From Oscillospiraceae bacterium (GTDB lineage Bacteria > Bacillota > Clostridia > Oscillospirales > Ruminococcaceae), in the NCBI GenBank assembly GCA_009782665.1, contig WRIP01000086.1, positions 1-6,032 of the forward strand: a DNA stretch of 6,032 nt, read 5' to 3'. Positions 1-5,938 of the stretch are shown one piece after another. A program made the translations under genes and the position numbers. Every line of letters starts with the position of its first letter. Position 1 is the stretch's first letter. The notes under the pieces are model-generated. The model saw only the letters and a list, made by a program, of their open reading frames with translations. It had not been told where the DNA came from and searched no databases.

Positions 1-109
1 TTTCTTCGATAAATCTACCGTCTCTAGGAAACCTGCTGTCAGCCACAACAATGCGATAAAATGCTCTTTTCTTGGTTCCCATCCTACGTAATCTGATTCT
101 TACTGCCAT
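1..109 (-). CDS. rpsP: 30S ribosomal protein S16, N-terminal part (runs off left edge)
   Basis: This is the start of small-subunit ribosomal protein S16, a 16S rRNA-binding assembly protein of the 30S body. Only 36 residues are inside the window; a complete S16 is usually about 80 to 90 residues. The N-terminus MAVRIRLRRMGTKKRAFYRI, followed by VVADSRFPRDGRFIEE, matches the family almost residue for residue, including the conserved R-x-G-x-K-K and A-D-S-R motifs. The ATG at 109-107 is preceded by GGAGG at 120-116 with six bases between, an excellent Shine-Dalgarno. It lies 47 bases downstream of the ffh stop on the same strand, and I see no terminator between them, so it is probably read as part of the ylxM-ffh operon. 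In Firmicutes the genes that usually follow are a KH-domain protein, rimM, trmD and rplS; these would lie to the left of the window. Confidence 0.97.
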   Translation of the reverse strand, partial: MAVRIRLRRMGTKKRAFYRIVVADSRFPRDGRFIEE

Positions 110-156
110 GTTTTTCCTCCAAATTTTATCTATATATGTATTACTCTTTTTATTAT

Positions 157-1491
157 TTAGAACGATAGCGGCATACCCGGTATACCCGGCATCCTGCTTT
201 TTCTCTTACCCGGACGAGACATCATCTTCATCATCTTATTCATCTGCTCGAATTGTTTGAGTAGTCGGTTTACATCCTCTACCTTGGTACCCGAACCCGA
301 TGCAATACGTCGTTTTCGTGAGGCGTTAATGATATCCGGTCTTTGTCTTTCTTTGGTAGTCATCGATTGAATTATCGCCTCGGTACGCTTAAATGCTTTT
401 TCGTCCAACGCTTCATCCGGTATATTCGCTCCACCCGGCATCATAGCAAGAATCTGCTTCATGTTACCCATTCGTTTCAGTTGAGCTAACTGCGTCAGAA
501 GGTCGTCCATATCGAAGCCCTTCTTTATCTTGCCCATCATCTCTATTGCTTGCTTTTCATCGAACTCTTGTTCTGCCTTCTCGATGAGGGTCAGCACATC
601 TCCCATTCCGAGGATACGGGAAGCCATTCTTTCGGGGTGAAACACCTCCAGATCATCTATCTTCTCACCGATTCCGGCATACTTAATGGGTGTCCCGGTT
701 ACGGCTAAGATGGATAACGCGGCACCGCCTCTCGAATCACCATCGAGTTTAGTTATGATAACGCCATCAATTCCGATATCCTTCGAGAAATTCTCGGCGA
801 CGTTGACGGCATCCTGACCGGTCATAGCATCTACCACCAAGAGTGTCTCATCGACTTCGATGGTGTTCTTTATATTCTTAAGCTCATCCATCAATTGTTC
901 ATCGATGTGAAGTCGACCGGCAGTATCTATTATTACAATATTGTTGCCGTAGTCTCTGGCGTGAGAATACGCAGCTTTGACTATCTTAACCGGATCCTCC
1001 TGTCCCATCTCAAAGACAGTGCTTTCTGCAGCTTCACCCACTAACTTCAACTGTTCGATTGCCGCCGGACGATATATGTCACAGGCGACTAGTAACGGTC
1101 TGTATCCTTTAGTCTTGTACATCTTAGCGAGTTTAGCAGCATGAGTAGTCTTACCGCTTCCCTGTAGTCCGCACATGAGTATTACGGTAGGTTTGGAGGA
1201 GTTCAATTTAATCTCACGAGCTCCCATTCCCATTAGGTCGGTCAGAGCTTCGTTTACTATCTTAATCACCTGCTGAGCAGGCGTTAGGCTCTGCATAACC
1301 TGCTCACCGATGCAACGTTGTTTGATGTTTTCACTGAAATCCTTAGCTACCCGATAGTTGACATCGGCTTCGAGTAACGCCAGCCTCACCTCTCGCATTG
1401 CAGCGTCGATATCCTGCTCGGTGAGTTTTCCTCGTGAACGAAGCTTTGAAAAAATGTTATTGAATTTTGAAGTTAGTCCTTCAAACGCCAT
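157..1491 (-). CDS. ffh: Signal recognition particle protein Ffh (SRP54 GTPase)
   Basis: Ffh is the protein core of the bacterial signal recognition particle. It binds signal sequences of nascent membrane and secreted proteins together with the small SRP RNA and hands the ribosome to FtsY at the membrane through paired GTP hydrolysis. At 444 residues it has normal length. The N domain is residues 1 to about 90. The NG GTPase carries the P-loop GLQGSGKTT (108-116), DTAGRL (189-194) and TKLDGDSRGG (247-256). The methionine-rich M domain follows from about 298, with the RNA-binding helix-turn-helix around 385-417 (INASRKRRIASGSG, then VNRLLKQFEQM), and a short MPGIPGMP tail. All key GTPase residues are present, so it should be active. 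The ATG at 1491 has GAGGA at 1505-1501 nine bases upstream, inside the last codons of ylxM. It starts five bases after the ylxM stop, so the two genes are surely cotranscribed and probably translationally linked. Confidence 0.98.
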   Translation of the reverse strand: MAFEGLTSKFNNIFSKLRSRGKLTEQDIDAAMREVRLALLEADVNYRVAKDFSENIKQRCIGEQVMQSLTPAQQVIKIVNEALTDLMGMGAREIKLNSSKPTVILMCGLQGSGKTTHAAKLAKMYKTKGYRPLLVACDIYRPAAIEQLKLVGEAAESTVFEMGQEDPVKIVKAAYSHARDYGNNIVIIDTAGRLHIDEQLMDELKNIKNTIEVDETLLVVDAMTGQDAVNVAENFSKDIGIDGVIITKLDGDSRGGAALSILAVTGTPIKYAGIGEKIDDLEVFHPERMASRILGMGDVLTLIEKAEQEFDEKQAIEMMGKIKKGFDMDDLLTQLAQLKRMGNMKQILAMMPGGANIPDEALDEKAFKRTEAIIQSMTTKERQRPDIINASRKRRIASGSGTKVEDVNRLLKQFEQMNKMMKMMSRPGKRKSRMPGIPGMPLSF

Positions 1492-1496
1492 CTATT

Positions 1497-1859
1497 CTAT
1501 TCCTCATCAATACTAGAAAGAGATGTCATTATGCTTTCTGCCAGTCGTTTTATCTGCTCAGAGTATGCAATACGATCATTGTATAGGATTATCTCGTTAG
1601 TATATCCTCTAACCTCATCAACCGTTTTATATAGGTCCTGGAGCTTCTTGACAAAACCTAGTTTTTCTTCAAGTTCAAGTATGACTGCTTCGCCTCGCTT
1701 TATTGAGTCTCGAACACCTTGACGGGTAATACCGCATATCTCCGCTATCTCTGCGAGTGAAAGATCCTCGCAGTAGTAGAGTTCGACAACATCCCGTTGT
1801 TTTTCAGTTAAAACAGGACCATATATGTCTAAGAGATATGATATATCCAGATTTTTCAT
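1497..1859 (-). CDS. ylxM: YlxM/UPF0122 family helix-turn-helix protein
   Basis: This is a small YlxM (UPF0122) protein, the family regularly encoded just before ffh in Firmicutes and thought to modulate the SRP pathway. It is 120 residues, a usual length. Residues 17-29 (LTEKQRDVVELYY) and 33-58, with LAEIAEICGITRQGVRDSI, form a helix-turn-helix like sigma factor region 4. The C-terminal half (60-110) is charged and helical and could be a coiled coil. The fold suggests nucleic acid binding, but the target is not shown by the sequence. The ATG at 1859-1857 is preceded only by a weak Shine-Dalgarno (GTGAG at about 1872-1868). No upstream start is possible because an in-frame TGA lies at 1871-1869. 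It is the first gene of the operon, with a leader of about 55 bases from the consensus promoter at 1950-1922. The weak ribosome binding site contrasts with the strong ones of ffh and rpsP. Confidence 0.93.
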   Translation of the reverse strand: MKNLDISYLLDIYGPVLTEKQRDVVELYYCEDLSLAEIAEICGITRQGVRDSIKRGEAVILELEEKLGFVKKLQDLYKTVDEVRGYTNEIILYNDRIAYSEQIKRLAESIMTSLSSIDEE

Positions 1860-1891
1860 AATGATAACTCACAATATACGATTGATTGGTG

Positions 1892-1917
1892 TTTGTAAAG
1901 CGTATGTGCTTTACAAA
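1892..1917 (-). promoter_or_regulatory. Perfect 10-bp inverted repeat at the operon transcription start (operator or 5' stem-loop)
   Basis: The arms TTTGTAAAGC and GCTTTACAAA are exact reverse complements separated by six bases (ACATAC on the minus strand). The repeat begins five bases past the -10 hexamer of the ylxM promoter, so it covers the predicted +1 and the first bases of the leader. There is no following T-run, so it is not an intrinsic terminator. Position and symmetry fit either a repressor operator that blocks promoter clearance or a hairpin at the very 5' end of the mRNA that protects it from decay. The symmetry is directly visible; its role is inference. I do not recognise a named regulator for it. 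Confidence 0.6.
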
Positions 1918-1921
1918 GAGA

Positions 1922-1950
1922 ATTATACAGAGGTTGATATGCTTTGTCAA
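1922..1950 (-). promoter_or_regulatory. Consensus sigma-A promoter of the ylxM-ffh-rpsP operon
   Basis: On the minus strand a perfect TTGACA (1950-1945) is separated by exactly 17 bases from a perfect TATAAT (1927-1922). Both hexamers match the housekeeping consensus at all twelve positions. The predicted transcription start is at about 1916-1912; the G at 1914 is a plausible first purine. This gives a leader of roughly 55 bases before the ylxM ATG. No other gene lies between this promoter and ylxM. Confidence 0.85.
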
Positions 1951-2131
1951 ATCCACGATACAAACTCTTCGATTACCCTCTGCTGCGAAACCTTAATTTC
2001 CATGCAATCAGGGATACTCTTCATCTATTTATCGACTGTGATAATACCATCTTAACGAAATACCTTTTCCAAGCATTATGTGCCTGTCTGTAATATCGCA
2101 GTAATAGAGTCTACATATATTCAGATTAGTC

Positions 2132-2159
2132 TTTACACGGTTTCATATTGATATATTAT
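2132..2159 (+). promoter_or_regulatory. Possible sigma-A promoter for the HD-domain gene
   Basis: TTTACA at 2132-2137 and TATTAT at 2154-2159 each match the housekeeping consensus at five of six positions, with a 16-base spacer. A transcript from here would begin at about 2166 and carry a leader of roughly 300 bases, including the dyads at 2190-2206 and 2220-2284. In DNA this AT-rich a chance match is quite possible. Confidence 0.3.
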
Positions 2160-2189
2160 CTGTTAGCATTGGCGATAGTACTCTGCCAC

Positions 2190-2206
2190 TAACTCTATTA
2201 GAGTTA
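2190..2206. repeat. Perfect 17-base palindrome, possible operator
   Basis: TAACTCTATTAGAGTTA has two exact 8-base arms around a single central base. No T-run follows on either strand, so it is not a terminator. The motif TAATAGAGT from its complementary strand also occurs at 2102-2110. A dimeric regulator site for the HD-domain gene is possible, but no regulator can be named from the sequence. Confidence 0.4.
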
Positions 2207-2219
2207 AAACGTGAGTATG

Positions 2220-2284
2220 TTCGACGAAATGTATGAATCTCTAATACACTGAGTATATTTCACAACGAAACATTTCGTCATGAA
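2220..2284. repeat. Long-range dyad with nested short palindrome
   Basis: GACGAAATGT (2223-2232) is the exact reverse complement of ACATTTCGTC (2270-2279). The flanking TTC at 2220-2222 and GAA at 2282-2284 could extend the stem past a two-base bulge. The right arm also contains its own palindrome, ACGAAA-CA-TTTCGT (2265-2278), so two alternative structures compete for the same bases. It may be a leader RNA structure or a pair of protein sites; neither is proved by symmetry alone. Confidence 0.35.
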
Positions 2285-2413
2285 GCTTCTTTGAATATAG
2301 ACTTACTAGGCTACACAGACAAGAAAAGTCTAATTTCAATACCTCTCAATACAAACTTTTCATCATCAGAGAGGGATATATACGTAAAGTGTAAAATCTC
2401 GATAACAATATCC

Positions 2414-2419
2414 TATAAT
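2414..2419 (+). promoter_or_regulatory. Possible -10 element close to the HD-domain gene
   Basis: A perfect TATAAT lies 52 bases before the chosen start codon, but no recognisable -35 hexamer is found 16 to 18 bases upstream and there is no extended -10 TG. The surroundings are very AT-rich, so the match alone is weak evidence. It would give a leader of about 45 bases. Confidence 0.25.
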
Positions 2420-2458
2420 ATCATAATATATGATACAATAGGGTTACTATTAACTTCT

Positions 2459-2463
2459 GGAGG
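2459..2463 (+). promoter_or_regulatory. Ribosome binding site that fixes the HD-gene start
   Basis: GGAGG at 2459-2463 is eight bases before the ATG at 2472, an optimal distance. An earlier in-frame ATG at 2466 is only two bases past this motif, too close for initiation. The start is therefore placed at 2472. Confidence 0.75.
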
Positions 2464-2471
2464 GCATGCTT

Positions 2472-3695
2472 ATGATTATACGGATGGACAAACTCTGTAT
2501 TGTATTTTCACGTGCTTTTGACATTATTGAGGAAGAACAGATAGGTGCAAGCGAGCATCATAGCATGAGAGTTGCCTCTTTATGCGCTAGAATGGGTCGC
2601 GAATTGGGGTATGATGATGATGCGGTTTTAGCTCTCGCAACCTGTGCTCTTTTTCATGATAATGCACTTACCGAATACCGACTATCGCTACAGAACAATC
2701 CCGACAGAGAACGTAACATTGTACTTCATTGTGAAAAGGGACAGCAGAATGTATCATGGTTACCCTTCAAGAAGAATTTCGATGGGTATATACTCTATCA
2801 TCATGAAAGAGGTACGGGTGAGGGACCTTTTCGTAAACGTGAAGGAGAGTATCCGTTTGAGGCTACGCTCATTGCAGCAGTTGATTCGATTGATGTCGAA
2901 CACCGTCTCCAAACTATTACTCCGAAAACTCTACCTGCACTTCGAGATGAGATAGCCGAATATGCGAATGAATACTCCACTAAAGAAGCTATCGAGATAT
3001 TGCTTGATGTATTGGATACTGATTGTCTCGAGAGTTTGCTTGACGATAATATATCTGCGACGATAGATAAGGCTCTACCCGCATGGTATGTAGATATTAC
3101 AGATCCTTCGGTAATGCGTGCTGCTGGTTTTCTGGCTCATGTTATAGATTATAAGTCGGAGTTTACCCAAAAACATACTTCCCAGATAGCAAACCGTGCA
3201 TGGGTTATGGCTGAGCACTATGGCTATGATGATACAGAAAAAGCTGCCCTATTCCTGGCAGCAGCACTACATGATATTGGGAAGATTCGTACCCCTATTG
3301 ATATCCTCGAGAAACCTGGAAAGCTTGATGATTACGAGTTCAGTGTTATTAAGGAACATGTACATCATTCAAGAATGTTATTGAATCACATTCCGGATTT
3401 TGAAAAAATTAATAACTGGGCTACCGATCATCATGAGAAACTAACCGGCAGAGGATATTGGTTGGGGAAAGCATCTCATGAGTTGGATTTCAATGCGAGG
3501 CTAATGGCATGTATCGATATTTACCAAGCAGTAAGTGAACCTCGTCCATACCATGATGCACGTAATCATGAACAAACCATGGAGATACTCTATGATATGG
3601 CTGCAAGTGGTGCGATAGATGCTAAGATAGTTAAGGATATGGATGAGGTTATGAAACCATACTCAATGCAGGATCTATCTTCACCGATACCATAG
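2472..3695 (+). CDS. Tandem HD-domain phosphohydrolase, C-terminal domain HD-GYP-like
   Basis: This 407-residue soluble protein has two HD metal-dependent phosphohydrolase domains in tandem and no visible signal peptide, membrane segment or receiver domain. The C-terminal domain (about 213-395) resembles HD-GYP cyclic-di-GMP phosphodiesterases: H235, HDIGK (267-271), P275, E289, H296, HHE (320-322), D349 and RPY (358-360). The GYP signature itself reads GYW (328-330). The N-terminal domain (about 22-150) keeps H29/H30, HD (62-63), H86, HHE (110-112) and D138, but the glycine and lysine of HDxGK are replaced (HDNAL). Metal binding therefore looks possible in both halves, while catalysis is better supported in the second. 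The substrate could be a cyclic dinucleotide or another phosphoester; the sequence does not decide. The Hrb-like gene follows after 41 bases with no terminator, so the two are probably cotranscribed. An alternative start at 2466 would add two residues. Confidence 0.88.
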   Translation: MIIRMDKLCIVFSRAFDIIEEEQIGASEHHSMRVASLCARMGRELGYDDDAVLALATCALFHDNALTEYRLSLQNNPDRERNIVLHCEKGQQNVSWLPFKKNFDGYILYHHERGTGEGPFRKREGEYPFEATLIAAVDSIDVEHRLQTITPKTLPALRDEIAEYANEYSTKEAIEILLDVLDTDCLESLLDDNISATIDKALPAWYVDITDPSVMRAAGFLAHVIDYKSEFTQKHTSQIANRAWVMAEHYGYDDTEKAALFLAAALHDIGKIRTPIDILEKPGKLDDYEFSVIKEHVHHSRMLLNHIPDFEKINNWATDHHEKLTGRGYWLGKASHELDFNARLMACIDIYQAVSEPRPYHDARNHEQTMEILYDMAASGAIDAKIVKDMDEVMKPYSMQDLSSPIP

Positions 3696-3736
3696 AGATT
3701 TGTCTATCAGTCTACGTATATATATAGGAGAAGCAT

Positions 3737-4342
3737 ATGGATAACACATCATTATTCAAACTTAGTTACGGTCTTTACCTACTCACAGCAAACGATAGCA
3801 TGAGAGATAATGGGTGTATTATCAATACAGCCATGCAGGTCACTAGCAATGCTCCGTTTCAAGGTATCATTACGGTGAATAAGGCGAACTTCACACATGA
3901 CCTTATTATGAACTCAAAGAAATTTAATGTTTCTACACTAACCACCGATGCTCCATTTAGCGTCTTTGAGCATTTCGGATTCAACTCCGGTAAAAACACA
4001 GATAAGTTCTCCAACTTTTCCGATGTTGCGAGAAGTGAGAATGGCGTACTGTATCTGACTAAGTATGCCAATGCTTATATGTCATTTGAAGTAACTGACG
4101 CAATAGATTTTGACACCCACACCATGTTCAAGAGTACCATTTCCGACGGTGTTGTACTCAGTAGTGTTGACAGTGTCACCTATACATACTATCAGCAGCA
4201 TATTAAACCTAAGCCACAGCCTGTTCAAAAAACTGGATATCGCTGTAATATATGCGTATATATCTATGAAGGAGACGAACTACCGGTAGACTTTGTATGT
4301 CCGATATGTAAACACGGATCGGCTGATTTCACAAAAATATAG
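3737..4342 (+). CDS. Flavin reductase-rubredoxin fusion (high molecular weight rubredoxin, Hrb-like)
   Basis: This is a 201-residue fusion of an FMN-binding flavin reductase-like domain (about 1-158) and a C-terminal rubredoxin-like domain (166-201), joined by a proline/lysine-rich linker (KPKPQPVQKT, 157-166). The arrangement is that of Hrb, the NADH oxidoreductase that passes electrons to the flavodiiron protein FprA for NO and O2 reduction in acetogens and clostridia. Conserved segments are NGCIINTAMQVTS (25-37), FNVSTL (63-68), HFGFNSGKNTDKF (79-91), ARSENGVLYLT (98-108) and YTYYQQHIKPKP (149-160). Iron ligands are C170, C173, C188 and C191, with a short inter-pair loop like rubrerythrin's rubredoxin domain. 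The usual glycine after each pair is replaced, by V174 and K192. No flavodiiron gene is in the window. AGGAG at 3726-3730, six bases before the ATG, supports the start. It shares a unit with the HD gene and ends at a strong terminator. Confidence 0.9.
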   Translation: MDNTSLFKLSYGLYLLTANDSMRDNGCIINTAMQVTSNAPFQGIITVNKANFTHDLIMNSKKFNVSTLTTDAPFSVFEHFGFNSGKNTDKFSNFSDVARSENGVLYLTKYANAYMSFEVTDAIDFDTHTMFKSTISDGVVLSSVDSVTYTYYQQHIKPKPQPVQKTGYRCNICVYIYEGDELPVDFVCPICKHGSADFTKI

Positions 4343-4360
4343 TAATGAACCATAAACCTT

Positions 4361-4412
4361 TACCGGAATGAACCACTTGACCTAAGCGGCTTCATTTCGG
4401 TACTTGTTTTTT
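4361..4412 (+). terminator. Intrinsic terminator after the HD-Hrb unit
   Basis: An 18-position stem pairs 4361-4378 with 4384-4402 around the loop GACCT. The outer part (TACCGGAATGAA with TTCATTTCGGTA) is continuous with one G-U pair. The inner part (CCACTT with AAGCGG) has one A-C mismatch and one bulged C. A run of six T at 4407-4412 follows. The T-run occurs only on the plus strand, so it ends the rightward transcript, 19 bases past the Hrb stop. Confidence 0.88.
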
Positions 4413-4689
4413 CAAACAAAGGATTCACCTAACAATATCGCTGCTCAACCTATTTCACATCTCATATTTACTAACGCAACATCAATTAACTATCTGCAAC
4501 TTGAAAGGCAAAAATGATGATATCCTGTTTTCTGACAATAGTGCTAAGAAAAGCATAGAAATCACGATCTTTGTCGTCGTATCTATTGCTACTGCGTACA
4601 ATAAATGATCATATGTTGTAACTCATACTTCTTACTCGCTAACTAATAGATCTCTATTCTATATGCTTTGTGTACTTTGAGAAGCAAAC
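4413..4689. other. Non-coding region between convergent units
   Basis: I see no supportable gene here on either strand. A short palindrome, AATAGA-TC-TCTATT, lies near 4645-4660, but no T-run follows on the minus strand, so I found no clear terminator for the acetyltransferase gene. The rightward terminator at 4361-4412 adjoins the region. Confidence 0.6.
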
Positions 4690-5226
4690 TCAGACTATAT
4701 ATTCATCCTCTAAAATGCTCATCATGACATCAGAATAATATTCACCGTCAATACATGCTCCATCGCGTAAAATACCTTCACGAATAAACCCGCACTTCTC
4801 ATAACATCGTATAGCTCTGGTATTAAACTCTAAAACTCTCAAATCAACCCGGTGTAATAAAAGTGTATAAAAAGCATATTTCAATACGACACGAGTAACC
4901 TTAGTACCATAACCTTTACCGAAAAGAGCTTCATCATAAATACCAATAGCATAGGTTGCTTTGTTATCATCCTTATGAACAGTTAAGCTTACTGAACCAA
5001 TACAGCTACCATTAAGCTCTATGACCCATGCACATGGTGTTTTGCAAATACTCTCATACCACCCACGCAGTTCATTCTCAGTAAAAGGTAAAATACCTTC
5101 TGTACTACCTCCGCACATTTTCACAAACTCATATGATCTACCGAGTTTTAATCTATCAGCTATATCACTTTCCTGAGGTAATCTGAGTATAAGGTCACCA
5201 CAGTCAATATATGGAGCTGTATTCAT
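4690..5226 (-). CDS. GNAT family N-acetyltransferase (RimJ/RimL type)
   Basis: This 178-residue cytoplasmic GNAT enzyme should transfer an acetyl group from acetyl-CoA to an amine. Its layout is that of the RimJ/RimL (acetyltransf_3) branch: an opening strand DLILRLPQESD (11-21), a central strand CAWVIELNGSCIGSVSL (65-81), the acetyl-CoA pyrophosphate loop FGKGYGT (102-108), and the motif-B segment EFNTRAIRCYEKCGF (133-147) that ends most such proteins, then a final strand containing GEYYSDVMMSIL. Length is normal. The substrate (ribosomal protein N-terminus, a small amine or a drug) cannot be told. The ATG at 5226 is chosen because GAGG at 5236-5233 lies six bases before it. A GTG at 5238 would add four residues but overlaps that motif and lacks a site of its own. 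It follows the zinc-ribbon frame by 28 bases and is probably cotranscribed with it. Confidence 0.9.
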   Translation of the reverse strand: MNTAPYIDCGDLILRLPQESDIADRLKLGRSYEFVKMCGGSTEGILPFTENELRGWYESICKTPCAWVIELNGSCIGSVSLTVHKDDNKATYAIGIYDEALFGKGYGTKVTRVVLKYAFYTLLLHRVDLRVLEFNTRAIRCYEKCGFIREGILRDGACIDGEYYSDVMMSILEDEYIV

Positions 5227-5232
5227 GACGTA

Positions 5233-5236
5233 CCTC
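5233..5236 (-). promoter_or_regulatory. Ribosome binding site that fixes the acetyltransferase start
   Basis: On the minus strand GAGG (5236-5233), within GTGAGG, lies six bases upstream of the ATG at 5226-5224. The upstream GTG at 5238 shares bases with this motif and is not itself preceded by a purine-rich site, which favours the ATG. Confidence 0.6.
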
Positions 5237-5254
5237 ACTGTATCGGGAGTAATA

Positions 5255-5711
5255 TCACATGAAATCTTCTAAATCTAAAAAGGTAAATGTTGATTTACAC
5301 TCTTCACATTCATAATATTCTTCGTAAAGTATATTCTCATCCTTTTCTCTTATTAGTAACTCCTTATGACCACAGTTTGGGCAGTCGGTAATTAATGAAG
5401 AATTACCTTCTTTCATCGTGAAGCATTCGACATACCAAATTATGATACTAACGACGTCTTCAGAAAGTATCCCCGTCTTACTTGCAATATATTTTTCTAA
5501 TGTATACCCTCTGTACTGTTGTACATCCCCATATTGAGCTAAATACTTATCATAACATTTGACAACCCTGCAGATGAAATCTCGGAATGGACAGCTCTGG
5601 TTAACATATTCATCATAATACTCATGAACTGTTGGGATGTCAACATTATTATATGAGTTACAATAACAGTAACCAGCCAGATAATATCGACAGTATCTCT
5701 GAGTTTAGCAT
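5255..5711 (-). pseudogene. Cysteine-rich zinc-ribbon protein, frame lacks a start (probable 5' frameshift)
   Basis: An uninterrupted frame of 149 codons (5704-5258, TGA at 5257-5255) has strongly protein-like content but no ATG, GTG or TTG before residue 97. Numbered from the first codon, the N-terminal part has a cysteine cluster C5, C13, C15, then SCPFRDFIC (37-45). The middle is aromatic and helical. The C-terminal part is a zinc ribbon with CPNC (108-111) and CEEC (133-136). A suitable ATG exists at 5711-5709, six bases after a GAGAG, but in another frame that stops after 17 codons. Dropping one base near 5702 would give MLNQRYCRYYLAGYCYC and continue to the end. Alternatives are a sequencing error, a recent inactivating indel, recoding, or a short 53-residue product from the ATG at 5416 holding only the zinc ribbon. 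I do not recognise the family; nucleic-acid or partner binding is only a guess from the ribbon. It sits just upstream of the acetyltransferase. Confidence 0.55.
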
Positions 5712-5938
5712 ATTGACTCTCTCACTTTGTTGATACAATCTCAACTTCTAAGTATTATACACTGAAAAGTGTGCATTTTATCCAAATATTCTTCCTTAGT
5801 GCAGTGTTAAGATCGATAGATACTTATTCTTATATAAGTCTTTACTCCAGCCACAGATACACAGGGAGATCATTGACTTTAATAGATCACAATACTCACT
5901 GCTTACTCAATTCAAAGAATTGCAATTATACTGGCTTA
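5712..5938. other. Non-coding region between minus-strand genes
   Basis: I see no supportable gene here. It contains the possible -10 at 5759-5754 and a small perfect inverted repeat, CAATTC-AAA-GAATTG (5908-5922), 17 bases past the stop of the right-edge gene. That repeat has no T-run after it on the minus strand, so it is not a convincing terminator. Confidence 0.5.
5754..5759 (-). promoter_or_regulatory. Possible -10 element of the zinc-ribbon/acetyltransferase unit
   Basis: A perfect minus-strand TATAAT (5759-5754) lies 42 bases upstream of the ATG at 5711. The expected start would be near 5747. No good -35 hexamer is found at the right distance (GATAAA at 17 bases), so this rests on the -10 match and position alone. 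Confidence 0.3.

Larger units (their letters stand above)
1860..2471. other. Long non-coding divergent intergenic region
   Basis: These 612 bases separate the leftward ylxM operon from the rightward HD-domain gene. No open frame here has family-like protein composition together with a ribosome binding site. Contents I can support are the ylxM promoter and its dyad, a possible rightward promoter at 2132-2159, a 17-base palindrome at 2190-2206, a long dyad at 2220-2284 with a nested short palindrome, an AT-rich stretch with a TATAAT at 2414-2419, and the ribosome binding site of the HD gene. I see no match to a c-di-GMP riboswitch, SRP RNA, tRNA or T-box. Confidence 0.7.

Noticed and set aside
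110..156. Possible terminator or separate promoter between ffh and rpsP
   Set aside because: The gap holds AT-rich sequence and the rpsP ribosome binding site but no hairpin with a T-run and no paired promoter hexamers.
1825..2055. Rightward 76-codon open frame at the ylxM promoter
   Set aside because: It begins inside ylxM on the opposite strand, spans the consensus ylxM promoter and its dyad, has no ribosome binding site, and its translation resembles no family.
1860..2471. Riboswitch (c-di-GMP type) or SRP RNA in the long intergenic region
   Set aside because: The conserved core of the GEMM riboswitch and the GGAAGCAGC-like tetraloop region of SRP RNA were looked for and not seen on either strand.
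2291..2521. Rightward 76-codon open frame just before the HD gene
   Set aside because: It starts at a TTG without a ribosome binding site, overlaps the true HD start in another frame, and has low-complexity AT-driven composition.
2644..2955. 103-codon frame inside the HD gene, and similar frames at 3196-3384, 3859-4071, 1531-1722 and 72-260
   Set aside because: Each lies wholly or almost wholly in another frame of a well-supported gene, with no ribosome binding site and no recognisable motif.
5908..5922. Inverted repeat CAATTC-AAA-GAATTG as a terminator of the right-edge gene
   Set aside because: The stem is six AT-rich pairs and is followed on the minus strand by GAGTAAG-like sequence, not a T-run.
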